A stretch of DNA of 64,000 nucleotides, taken from positions 372,001 through 436,000 of the forward strand of contig NZ_JANUDY010000004.1 of the NCBI RefSeq assembly GCF_024809975.1, given 5' to 3'. The notes under the pieces were generated by a model. That model saw only the letters and a program-made list of their open reading frames with translations, was not told where the DNA came from and made no database searches. The position numbers and the translations under genes are program-made. Positions within the stretch are counted from its first letter, which is position 1; every line of letters begins with the position of its first letter. The DNA comes from Comamonas sp. BIGb0152 (lineage in GTDB: Bacteria > Pseudomonadota > Gammaproteobacteria > Burkholderiales > Burkholderiaceae_C). This document shows positions 57,125 to 64,000 of this stretch, in pieces.

Positions 57125-57271
57125 AGTGCTTGTGAAGGTATGGCTGGAGTCGTTGGGCCGCAGCGCAGCACCACCGCGCTGCAGCAGCGGGTGGGCGGGT
57201 ACTGGGGGCTGGCGTCAATCGCCGCTGTCAGGAGGAGCGGGCAGCGCAGCCGCAATGGCGAGCGCCGGCGA

Positions 57272-57376
57272 TCAACAACAGGCGGCAGCCAGGCGGAGCG
57301 ACAGCAGAAACAGCTGCTGGTGGCGCTGCGGGCGCGGCAGCCCGGTCAGGCGCGATGGGTGCAGTGCGGCGTTCAT
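57272..57376 (-). CDS. Short ORF ending Cys-Cys, putative cysteine-responsive leader peptide
   Basis: This 34-codon ORF begins MNAALHPSRLTG and ends SLRLAAACC-stop. It starts at an ATG whose last two bases open the tauD stop (ATGA overlap) and has AAGGGG about 10 bases before it. The only two cysteines are the last two codons, both TGT, a codon expected to be minor in DNA this GC-rich. About 147 bases of non-coding, stem-forming sequence separate it from the binding-protein gene. Short ORFs with terminal cysteines act as cysteine-sensing attenuators in mycobacteria; here the downstream genes import organosulfur. The function is inferred; the ORF itself is directly visible. Confidence 0.55.
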   Translation of the reverse strand: MNAALHPSRLTGLPRPQRHQQLFLLSLRLAAACC

Positions 57377-58338
57377 ACCGGCACATCCCCTTCGATCGTG
57401 GTGCGGTAGAGCTTGCGGCGCTGGCCGGCTGGCACGCCGGTGGCCAGGTGCAGCACCGCGCGGTTGTCCCAAAAGACCAGGTCCCGGTCACGCCAGTGGT
57501 GGCGGTAGACAAACTGCGGCTGGGTGCTGTGGGCAAACAGCTCGGCCAGCAGCGCGGCCGAGCGGCCCTCGGGCAGACCCAGAATGCGGGTGGTGAAATG
57601 CTCGCTGACAAACAAGGACTTGCGGCCGGTTTGCGGATCGGTGCGCACCACCGGGTGGACAGCGGGTTTGACCTCGGCCACCTGCGCGGCACTCAGCGCC
57701 GGGCGGAAAGCATTGCGCTCGCGCAGTGCCTCATATTTCAGCAAGTAGCTGTGCTCGGCCAGCAGGCCCACCAGCTGCTGCTTGAGGGTATAGGGCAAGG
57801 CCTCGTAGGCGGCGACCTGATCGGCAAACAAGGTGTCGCCCCCCACATCTGGCAGCTCTTGCGCATGCAACAGCGATCCCATCGCAGGCTGGGGCTTGTA
57901 GGACAGGTCGGAGTGCCAGTACGCACCGGCATCGCCCAGGCCCACCGGCTGGCCGTTTTCGATGATGTTGGAGACGATCAGGATCTCGTCATGGTCCGCC
58001 AGTTGAAAGTTGCGCAGCACATGGCGCTGCAGCGGCCCAAAACGGCGGCTGAAGGCAATCTGCTCAGCAGGTGTGATGCGCTGGTTGCGGTAGACCACCA
58101 CGCTGTGGTCCAGGTGCGCCTGCTGCAGCCGGGCAAAGTCGTCCGGCCCCAGGGGGCGCGACAGGTCCAGGCCGACGACTTCGACGCCCAAACGGGTCTG
58201 GGTGCCGCTGGGCTGCGGGATCGGCCGCACGCTGAAGCCCTGCGCACCTGCGGCAACGCCCGCCTGGTGGGAGCTGTCAGGCACGGGGCGGCGGAAGAAA
58301 AACGGGTGGGCGGTCAGAACATCAAACAACGCGGACAT
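57373..58338 (-). CDS. tauD: TauD/TfdA family 2-oxoglutarate-dependent dioxygenase
   Basis: This Fe(II)/2-oxoglutarate enzyme probably oxidises taurine or another sulfonate, releasing sulfite. It has 321 residues. The iron triad is His142 and Asp144 in AYWHSDLSY and His297 in NRAVLHLATG; the 2-oxoglutarate-binding Arg is likely in RRKLYRTT. The N-terminal 45 residues are additional to the core. It is the first gene of the operon dioxygenase - short ORF - binding protein - ATPase - permease. TfdA-type activity on aryloxyalkanoates is possible, but the transporter type favours sulfonates. Confidence 0.88.
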   Translation of the reverse strand: MSALFDVLTAHPFFFRRPVPDSSHQAGVAAGAQGFSVRPIPQPSGTQTRLGVEVVGLDLSRPLGPDDFARLQQAHLDHSVVVYRNQRITPAEQIAFSRRFGPLQRHVLRNFQLADHDEILIVSNIIENGQPVGLGDAGAYWHSDLSYKPQPAMGSLLHAQELPDVGGDTLFADQVAAYEALPYTLKQQLVGLLAEHSYLLKYEALRERNAFRPALSAAQVAEVKPAVHPVVRTDPQTGRKSLFVSEHFTTRILGLPEGRSAALLAELFAHSTQPQFVYRHHWRDRDLVFWDNRAVLHLATGVPAGQRRKLYRTTIEGDVPV

Positions 58339-58793
58339 GGCAGCTTTCCTTGGCGGACCAGTGATGGACCCACTGTAGAAGGCGCGCTGCGATCAGAAAA
58401 CGAATTAAAACGCGTATCTTTATGCGCAAATCGATGATCTGCAGGCCACCCACGGCCTGCCCGGGTTGCACAACGCGCTGCCCTACGCGCCGTCATACCG
58501 GCGTCATGCAACGCGGCGATCATCGCAGGCTGTCGGTGCACAACAAGCCAGCCTGCATGTTCCGCGTCGGGGCCCCAGATGGGGCGCCCTGGCCTGGAGC
58601 CATGTGTCAGGGCTTGGCACCGGCAGCCCAATTTTTGGTGGTCACCAGGGAGATGCAAGGCATGGCACTGCTGTGCCCACCAGGCCCAGCGTGCCCAACC
58701 GGCCCCCGCCAGCCGCTCTGTGCGGCCCCTCCTTGCCACCCCTTTTGCACCCACCTAGGCGCCGCAAGCGCTGGCCGCCCAGCAGGCTTCAGG
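58339..58793. other. Upstream region of tauD
   Basis: No convincing gene in these 455 bases. An AT-rich patch at 58395-58432 probably carries the minus-strand tauD promoter and an activator site (GCGTAT-N4-ATGCGC near-palindrome, 58412-58427); a CysB/Cbl-type LysR regulator would be expected for sulfonate genes. A GTCAT repeat with 11-base spacing (58492-58507) is noted but not assigned. The rest, 58510-58793, is GC-rich and featureless to me. Confidence 0.4.
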
Positions 58794-59918
58794 CTACAGC
58801 CGGTGCATGCGGTCGCCCTGCACAAAGCCGGCTGGCTCCCAAGAGGCCACGCCTTTGCTGAGCATGATGGCCTTGAAGAACTCGCCCATCTCATGCTCCA
58901 TCATCAGCTTGGCCGCCTTGCTGCGGGCGATGACCTCAAGCTGGTCGAGCTTGGCACCCAGGCCGCAGTTGATCAGGAAATGGGCCTGGCTGGTGTAGCC
59001 CAGCACGTCCATGCCGGCATCCTGCGCGGCCACGGCAATGCCAGTAAAGTTCACATGCGCGGTGATGTCCTTGAGGCCCACCAGCACCAGCGGGTCGCTG
59101 TCGACCTGGTGCAGGTGGTGGCATACGAGGGTGCCCATATGGCGCTGCGGGTGGTAGTACTCGGACTCGCCAAAGCCATAGTCGATCAGCAGCACCGCGC
59201 CGCAAGTGATGCGGTCGGCCAGGGTCGCGACAAAGGCTTCGCCCTGGGGATGGATCTCGGTCAGGTACTCGGCTTCCGGCGGCAGCTCTGGCTCTACCGG
59301 CGGGCGCAGCTGGGTGGGGCGCTCCGCCCAGGCAAAGCGGATGTCCTCGCCATCCTCTGACACGCTGCCCACCACCACGCCACGCTCTTGCCACACGCCC
59401 TGCTGGCGCAGCAAGAGCTTGACCGGCATGGCATCGAGCACCTCGTTGCCGACCACCACGCCCTGCATCTGCGCGGGCAGGCTATCGGCCCACTGCACCT
59501 GGTCGCCAAAGCGGGCCAGGCGCTCTTGCTGGCGCAGGCGCAGGCTGCCGGAGACGTCGACAATCGTGTAGCGCGTGCAGGCGGTGCCCAGGGTGGACAG
59601 CAGCTGCTCGGCCAGGGCACCGGTGCCGGCGCCAAACTCCCAGACCTCGCTGGTGCCGGTATGCGCAAAGGCATCCTGCACCTGGACGGCCACCAGCTCG
59701 CCAAACACGGGCGAGAGCTCGGGTGCGGTGACAAAGTCACTGCCGTGCTCCGGCATCACGCCAAATTTGCTGCGGCTGTTGGCGTAGTAGCCCAGACCGG
59801 GCTCGTACAGCGCCATGCGCATGAATTCATCAAACGGGATCCAACCACCGGCCTGGGCAATAGCCTCAGCCATGCGCTTGGCCAGCACAATCGTTAAACT
59901 AGAGGGTTCTGTATTCAC
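58794..59918 (-). CDS. Class I SAM-dependent methyltransferase, MidA/NDUFAF7 family
   Basis: This is a 374-residue protein like mitochondrial NDUFAF7/MidA, an arginine methyltransferase in complex I assembly; bacterial members have uncertain targets. The start is a GTG at 59918 (VNTEPSSLTIVLAKRM), directly after AGGGGG; an ATG at codon 16 is the alternative. Family blocks are clear: GWIPFDEFMRMALYEPGLGYY, GSDFVTAPELSPVFGELVA, WEFGAGTGALAEQLL (the SAM-binding glycine loop) and VVGNEVLDAMPVKLL. It is divergent from the pteridine-reductase-like gene with only 33 bases between start codons. Confidence 0.9.
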   Translation of the reverse strand: MNTEPSSLTIVLAKRMAEAIAQAGGWIPFDEFMRMALYEPGLGYYANSRSKFGVMPEHGSDFVTAPELSPVFGELVAVQVQDAFAHTGTSEVWEFGAGTGALAEQLLSTLGTACTRYTIVDVSGSLRLRQQERLARFGDQVQWADSLPAQMQGVVVGNEVLDAMPVKLLLRQQGVWQERGVVVGSVSEDGEDIRFAWAERPTQLRPPVEPELPPEAEYLTEIHPQGEAFVATLADRITCGAVLLIDYGFGESEYYHPQRHMGTLVCHHLHQVDSDPLVLVGLKDITAHVNFTGIAVAAQDAGMDVLGYTSQAHFLINCGLGAKLDQLEVIARSKAAKLMMEHEMGEFFKAIMLSKGVASWEPAGFVQGDRMHRL

Positions 59919-59951
59919 CCCCCTATTGTCGCCGCTTGCTGAGCGCTTGCC

Positions 59952-60728
59952 ATGCCCATGCCTACATCGACCCCACGCACTGTACTGGTCACTGGCGCTG
60001 CCAAGCGCCTGGGCCGGGTGATTGCGCTCGGGCTGGCCAGCCATGGCTGGCAGGTGGCGGTGCATTACCGGGGCTCGGCTGCAGAGGCCGCGCAGACCGC
60101 CGCCGAATGCGCAGCGCTGTCGGGCCTGAGCGGGCATTTTGACGCCGATTTCGAGGACGAGGCCGCCGTACGCGCGCTGCTGCCCCGGGTGGTGGCGCAT
60201 TTCGGCCAGGTCGATGCGGTGGTCAACAGCGCCTCGCTGTTCGAGCACGACAGCGCCACCGATTTTGGCTATGCCGCGCTGGAACGCCATGTGCGCAGCA
60301 ATACGGCGGCACCCATTGTGCTGGCCCAGCTGCTGCACCAGCATATCTGCCAGCGTGGCGACCAGTCCCAGGGCGTGGCGGTCAACCTGCTGGACCAGAA
60401 GCTGTGGAACATGAACCCCGATTTTGTCAGCTACACGCTAAGCAAGGCGGCGCTGGAAGCGGCCACGACCTTGCTAGCCCAGGCGCTGGCACCCCGATTG
60501 CGGGTGGTGGGCGTGGCGCCGGGTTTGACCTTGACCAGCGATTACCTGAGCCCTGAGCAGTTCGAGGCACTGCACCGCATGAGCCCGCTGGGACGATCTT
60601 CCACCGCGCAAGACGTTGCAGCCACCGTGCGCTTTGCGCTGGAAAACAGCTCCATCACTGGCACCAGCCTGCTGGTGGACGGTGGCCAGCACCTGATGCG
60701 GTTTGACCGCGATTTTTCGATGATGTAG
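59952..60728 (+). CDS. SDR family oxidoreductase, pteridine-reductase-like
   Basis: This is a 258-residue short-chain dehydrogenase. Its cofactor motif TGAAKRLG, in place of TGxxxGIG, is characteristic of pteridine reductase/FolM-like SDRs, and the catalytic YTLSK and C-terminal LVDGGQHL are present. FolM-type enzymes reduce dihydrofolate or dihydromonapterin to the tetrahydro form. It is 26 bases upstream of folB, which supports a pterin role, and such a product could serve PhhA elsewhere in the window. The substrate is inferred. Confidence 0.88.
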   Translation: MPMPTSTPRTVLVTGAAKRLGRVIALGLASHGWQVAVHYRGSAAEAAQTAAECAALSGLSGHFDADFEDEAAVRALLPRVVAHFGQVDAVVNSASLFEHDSATDFGYAALERHVRSNTAAPIVLAQLLHQHICQRGDQSQGVAVNLLDQKLWNMNPDFVSYTLSKAALEAATTLLAQALAPRLRVVGVAPGLTLTSDYLSPEQFEALHRMSPLGRSSTAQDVAATVRFALENSSITGTSLLVDGGQHLMRFDRDFSMM

Positions 60729-60754
60729 CGATTCTTCGCTGCCTTGCTGCTTTT

Positions 60755-61129
60755 ATGACGACATTTGACACCGGGTTGCAAACCCTGAGCTTGACGGGCC
60801 TGCGTTTTGATGCCAATTTAGGCATCCTCGCCCACGAGAAAACCGCGCCCCAACCCATTTTGGTGGATGCGCAGATCAACCTGGGCCAGCAGCCGTTGGC
60901 ACCCAGCGATGACGACATCACGCATGTGCTGGACTACCGCAAGGTGCGCCATATCATCATCGATGAATGCACCGCCGAGCATGTGAACCTGCTCGAGACC
61001 CTGATCGGCAAGGTCGCGCAGCGCCTGATGCAGTTGCCCAACGTGCGCGGCGTGCGCGTGAAGATCGCCAAGCTAGAGATTTTTGACGATTGCGAAGTTG
61101 CAATCCACACCGAAACCGGACAATGGTGA
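60755..61129 (+). CDS. folB: Dihydroneopterin aldolase
   Basis: This enzyme converts 7,8-dihydroneopterin to 6-hydroxymethyl-7,8-dihydropterin in folate synthesis. It has 124 residues, near the usual 120. The FolB fold is recognised in [56 protein letters not shown] and the C-terminal [16 protein letters not shown]. The lysine of RVKIAKLE is the likely catalytic residue. It lies between the pteridine-reductase-like gene and ttcA with very short gaps (26 and 4 bases). Confidence 0.92.
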   Translation: MTTFDTGLQTLSLTGLRFDANLGILAHEKTAPQPILVDAQINLGQQPLAPSDDDITHVLDYRKVRHIIIDECTAEHVNLLETLIGKVAQRLMQLPNVRGVRVKIAKLEIFDDCEVAIHTETGQW

Positions 61130-61133
61130 ACCT

Positions 61134-62129
61134 ATGAATGCCCCCACCGATACCGCACTCCTTCAGCCCCAGCCAGCAGCTGCCCCCGGTTGGGACTTCG
61201 ACGATGCCGCCAGTGACGATGCGCAGGACGCGGTCTCCAGCGAAAAGCGCCTGAAGATCCAGCGCGAAAACCACAAGCTGGAAAAGCGCCTGTGCCGCGA
61301 GGTGGCGCGCGCCATTGGCGACTACAACATGATCGAGGACGGCGACAAGGTGATGGTCTGCATGTCCGGCGGCAAGGACAGCTACACCCTGCTCGACATC
61401 CTGATGAAGCTGCGCGCCCGCGCGCCCATCAAGTTTGACCTGGTGGCCGTCAACCTGGACCAGAAGCAGCCCGGTTTTCCCGAGCATGTGCTGCCCGAGT
61501 ACCTGAAAAGCGTGGGCGTCGACTTCCACATCGAAAACCAGGACACCTACAGCGTGGTCAAGCGCGTGGTGCCCGAGGGCAAGACCACCTGCGGCCTGTG
61601 CTCGCGCCTGCGCCGCGCCATTCTGTACCGCGTGGCCGACCAGCTGGGCTGCAACAAGGTGGCGCTGGGCCACCACCGCGACGACATCGTGCAGACCTTG
61701 ATGCTCAACATGTTCCATGGCGGCATCATGAAGGCCATGCCCCCCAAGCTGGTCAGCGACGACGGCAAGCATGTGGTGATCCGTCCGCTGGCCTATGTGC
61801 CCGAGAAGGACACCGAGCGCTGGGCCCAGTACCGCGACTTTCCGATCATCCCCTGCAACCTCTGCGGCAGCCAGGAAAACCTGCAGCGCCAGATGATTGG
61901 CGACATGCTGCGCGAGTGGGACCGCAAGCATCCGGGCCGGGTCAACAACATGTTCCGCGCACTGCAGCATGTGGTGCCCACCCATTTGGCCGACCCCAAG
62001 CTGTTCGACTTCCAGAACGCCAAGCCCACCGGCATCGCCGATGAGAACGGTGACAAGGCCTTCGACCACGACGATCTGCCCACCAACCCCTCCTTGCCCG
62101 CAGGCATGCAGGTGGTACAGCTGGGTTGA
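61134..62129 (+). CDS. ttcA: tRNA 2-thiocytidine biosynthesis protein TtcA
   Basis: TtcA thiolates cytidine 32 in tRNA using ATP and an iron-sulfur cluster. It has 331 residues from the ATG at 61134, four bases after the folB stop. The PP-loop is MSGGKDS (about residues 77-83). The two cluster/catalytic CxxC pairs are CGLC (Cys153 and Cys156) and CNLC (Cys241 and Cys244). [18 protein letters not shown] is also typical. The first 35 residues are an acidic, poorly conserved tail. Confidence 0.95.
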   Translation: MNAPTDTALLQPQPAAAPGWDFDDAASDDAQDAVSSEKRLKIQRENHKLEKRLCREVARAIGDYNMIEDGDKVMVCMSGGKDSYTLLDILMKLRARAPIKFDLVAVNLDQKQPGFPEHVLPEYLKSVGVDFHIENQDTYSVVKRVVPEGKTTCGLCSRLRRAILYRVADQLGCNKVALGHHRDDIVQTLMLNMFHGGIMKAMPPKLVSDDGKHVVIRPLAYVPEKDTERWAQYRDFPIIPCNLCGSQENLQRQMIGDMLREWDRKHPGRVNNMFRALQHVVPTHLADPKLFDFQNAKPTGIADENGDKAFDHDDLPTNPSLPAGMQVVQLG

Positions 62130-62261
62130 TTCCCGGCATTACGAGCCATGCAGCCCTGCTTGTCGCCCCTGACTGACAGCCGCTGCGGCTCCCACCGTTT
62201 ATTGTTGAGCGCATGCGCTGTGTCTTTATGGCGCAGCGCTTTTTTTTCGGGAGATTGCGCC

Positions 62262-62960
62262 ATGTTTCTATCCTTTGACAAGGCGGCGTTGCCAGGCCTG
62301 CCGCAGTGGCGGCGCATCGCCGGTATTGCGGCCATGGCCTGCGCCAGCCTGTGGCTGGCCGGTTGCGCCGGCGTGCGTACCATCGACAGCGATGTGCAAA
62401 GCTATTCGACGTTGCAACAACTGCCTTCGCCCCCGACCTACCGGTTGCAGCTGCTCCCCTCCCAAATCGCACTGGGGCCACAGTTTGATACCGTGGTGCA
62501 ACAGGCCGAGGCCTCGTTGGCGGGCGTTGGCTTGCGCCGCGACGACGCCCAAGGCAGCGTGATCGCGCAGATCGATGCGCAGGCCCGCTACATTCCAGAC
62601 AGCTGGCTGATGCCCGGCAGCCCTTATCACCCTTATGGCGGCTTGGGCTGGGGCCCCGCCTGGGGTTGGGGCTGGCGCGGCGGCATGATGTGGCGCGACA
62701 CCGGCCCCTCGCTGCACTTCCGCGCGGTGCAGCTGACCTTGCGCGACGTCAAGACGCAGCAAGTGGTGTACGAGACCTCCGCCCGCTACGAAGATGTCTG
62801 GGTCGATGACCAGGTGATCTACCGCATCCTGTTCGACTCGGCCCTCAACGGCTTTCCCAAGCCCCCGCAAGGCCCGCGCCGCGTCAGCACCACCACGGCA
62901 GGAGCGCCCGCCGCGACCCCAGCCGCACCGGTGCAGGCCACGCCCGCCGCCAAACCCTGA
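62262..62960 (+). CDS. DUF4136 lipoprotein
   Basis: This is a 232-residue predicted lipoprotein. The ATG at 62262 (GGGAG upstream) starts a signal peptide ending in the lipobox LAGC; the cysteine is near residue 36. The mature part matches the DUF4136 pattern with SYSTLQQLPSPPTYRLQLLPSQ, a Gly/Trp-rich stretch (GGLGWGPAWGWGW) and a C-terminal VYETSARYEDVWVDDQVIYRILFDSAL. The Ala/Pro-rich tail (last 35 residues) is low complexity. Function unknown; it probably sits in the outer membrane. It is followed 13 bases later by the histidine phosphatase gene. Confidence 0.87.
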   Translation: MFLSFDKAALPGLPQWRRIAGIAAMACASLWLAGCAGVRTIDSDVQSYSTLQQLPSPPTYRLQLLPSQIALGPQFDTVVQQAEASLAGVGLRRDDAQGSVIAQIDAQARYIPDSWLMPGSPYHPYGGLGWGPAWGWGWRGGMMWRDTGPSLHFRAVQLTLRDVKTQQVVYETSARYEDVWVDDQVIYRILFDSALNGFPKPPQGPRRVSTTTAGAPAATPAAPVQATPAAKP

Positions 62961-62973
62961 GCCTTGAAGACGC

Positions 62974-63615
62974 ATGCACAGCACCCAGATCATTGCCATC
63001 CGCCACGGGGAGACCGATTGGAACCTTGCCGCACGCATCCAGGGCCATACCGATATACCGCTGAACAGCAACGGCCAGCAGCAAGCACAGCGGCTGGCCC
63101 TGGCGCTGGCAGACACACCGCTGGCCCATATCTACAGCAGTGACCTGCAACGCGCCTGGGGCACCGCCCAGGCCTTGGCACAAAGCAATGGCGCGCCGCT
63201 GAGCGCCCATGCGGCCTTGCGCGAGCGCTGTTTTGGCGACTATGAAGGCGCGCGCTTTGCCGATATCGAGCTGTCTGACCCGCCCTCGGCCTTGCGCTGG
63301 CGCAAGCGGGACCCGGTGTTTGCACCGCCCCAGGGTGAGTCCTTGCTGGCGCTGCAAGCCCGCGTGGCCCAGGTAGTGGCCGAGTTAGCCGCCAGCCATC
63401 TGGGCCAGCAGATCGCCCTGGTCGCCCATGGCGGCGTGCTCGACAGTCTCTACCGCCTGGCCACCCGCCAGGACATCCAGGCCCCCCGCACCTGGGAGCT
63501 GGCCAACACCGGCGTCAACCGCCTGCTCTGGTCCCCGGACAGCGGGCTGACCCTGGTGGGCTGGGGCGATACCAGCCATCTGCACAAGACAGGCCTAGAC
63601 GAAACCATACGTTAG
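62974..63615 (+). CDS. Histidine phosphatase family protein (GpmB/CobC-like)
   Basis: This is a 213-residue phosphatase of the RHG superfamily. The phospho-accepting histidine is in IIAIRHGETDWN (near residue 11), with the partner residues in YSSDLQRAWGTAQ and VAHGGVLDSLYR. Members include phosphoglycerate mutase-like and alpha-ribazole phosphatases; no cobalamin genes are adjacent, so a general phosphatase is likely. It closes the plus-strand run from the SDR gene. Confidence 0.9.
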   Translation: MHSTQIIAIRHGETDWNLAARIQGHTDIPLNSNGQQQAQRLALALADTPLAHIYSSDLQRAWGTAQALAQSNGAPLSAHAALRERCFGDYEGARFADIELSDPPSALRWRKRDPVFAPPQGESLLALQARVAQVVAELAASHLGQQIALVAHGGVLDSLYRLATRQDIQAPRTWELANTGVNRLLWSPDSGLTLVGWGDTSHLHKTGLDETIR

Positions 63616-63921
63616 CCAAACCGCTCAGGCCTGCCCGCATTTCCCAACCGCTTGACACGCTTTAGTCCGCAGCCAGGCTGGCGCGCGCGCGCCGCCGTGC
63701 ATGGCGAGGGCGGAGCGGAGGCATTTTGAGACAGATTTTGTATCTAGGTGCGCATGGCTTGTTGAGACAACACACCGCGCCGTCAGACAGAGCCGATAAA
63801 ATAACAACGTATGTCAGCATTCACTCTCTTGACAGCAATCAAGTGACATTTAATTACTTTTAGAATTCACTAATTGCTTGATCATTATTGATAGTAGTGC
63901 GACCATCTATAGACGAGTTCA
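63616..63921. other. Intergenic region with composition change
   Basis: The first half is GC-rich and contains GGCGCGCGCGCGCC (63680-63693), a perfect alternating palindrome. From about 63770 the DNA becomes AT-rich. TTGACA at 63829-63834 with TAATTA 16 bases later (63851-63856) could be a promoter for the gene that seems to start at 63922. I see no RNA gene. Confidence 0.45.
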
Positions 63922-64000
63922 ATGACTCCTCTGCTAGATTACTTAAAAGGTATTGACCCTTATATGCCAGACGCCGAGCTGACCCGTAAACCCCTGCCCA
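63922..64000 (+). CDS. Start of an unidentified gene, partial
   Basis: An ATG at 63922 opens a frame that runs to the window edge (26 codons), beginning MTPLLDYLKGIDPYMPDAEL. The Shine-Dalgarno is weak (GACGAG, about 5 bases before), but an AT-rich, promoter-like region precedes it. The fragment is too short for family assignment and could be chance. Confidence 0.4.
   Translation, partial: MTPLLDYLKGIDPYMPDAELTRKPLP

Noticed and set aside
58422..59360. 312-residue open frame on the plus strand through the tauD upstream region
   Set aside because: Most of it is antisense to the MidA-like methyltransferase; the upstream part has no Shine-Dalgarno or recognisable protein features.
63680..63693. 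GGCGCGCGCGCGCC as a terminator after the histidine phosphatase gene
   Set aside because: The palindrome has no T-run and is better described as a short alternating CG tract.

Overview
The window is a gene-dense, high-GC stretch of a bacterial chromosome, most likely a member of the Comamonadaceae (Betaproteobacteria), perhaps Comamonas or a close relative. The reasons are family content rather than any search: a Bug-type solute receptor, FabA/FabB unsaturated fatty acid synthesis, an ethanolamine permease with EutBC but no microcompartment genes, a pteridine-reductase-like SDR/folB/ttcA block, and frequent four-base ATGA gene overlaps and GTG starts. I see no rRNA, tRNA, CRISPR array, insertion sequence or prophage.

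Layout. 1-3.5 kb: fabB (cut by the left edge), fabA and lnt, all on the minus strand. 3.7-7.2 kb: a TonB-dependent siderophore receptor behind a probable Fur box, followed by an MFS carrier. 7.2-11.3 kb: oligopeptidase B, a CorC-like protein and a GNAT acetyltransferase. 11.5-15.3 kb: phenylalanine/tyrosine catabolism, with an Lrp-type regulator divergent from hpd, then a Bug receptor and phhA. 15.3-21.1 kb: a compact ethanolamine module (EutR-like regulator, permease, eutB, eutC) followed by a metallo-beta-lactamase-fold hydrolase. 21-31 kb: housekeeping genes (slt, 5-formyl-THF cyclo-ligase, GST, cca), an unrecognised membrane-anchored protein, and an orphan amino-acid-binding protein divergent from an RpiR regulator. 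29.4-34.3 kb: the stress trio prkA-yeaH-spoVR. 34.6-36.7 kb: phoX, encoding a predicted Tat lipoprotein, behind what looks like a tandem PhoB box. 36.8-41.7 kb: trxC, an EEP-family hydrolase, a TetR/oxidoreductase/SDR cluster and a LysR regulator.

41.8-44 kb: two tandem agmatine deiminases, one cytosolic and one with a Tat signal. 44-48.7 kb: a VOC protein and a four-gene Ugp/sugar-type ABC importer. 48.8-53.7 kb: an unknown protein, a DUF2905 protein, a YtcJ-type amidohydrolase, a long palindromic element and a BCCT transporter. 54-58.3 kb: a sulfonate/taurine-type operon (TauD-like dioxygenase, solute-binding protein, ATPase, permease) with a previously unlisted 34-codon ORF between the dioxygenase and the binding protein. 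That ORF ends Cys-Cys-stop and starts inside the dioxygenase stop codon, so it may be a cysteine-sensing leader. 58.8-63.6 kb: MidA-like methyltransferase, pteridine-reductase-like SDR, folB, ttcA, a DUF4136 lipoprotein and a histidine phosphatase. The last 270 bases turn AT-rich and hold the start of a possible unidentified gene.

Functional links. PhhA makes tyrosine using a reduced pterin and Hpd takes its transamination product to homogentisate; the pteridine-reductase-like SDR beside folB could supply or recycle that pterin. Scavenging of N, S and P recurs: ethanolamine, agmatine, sulfonates, phosphate esters and a Ugp-like importer, together with the prkA trio linked to nutrient stress.
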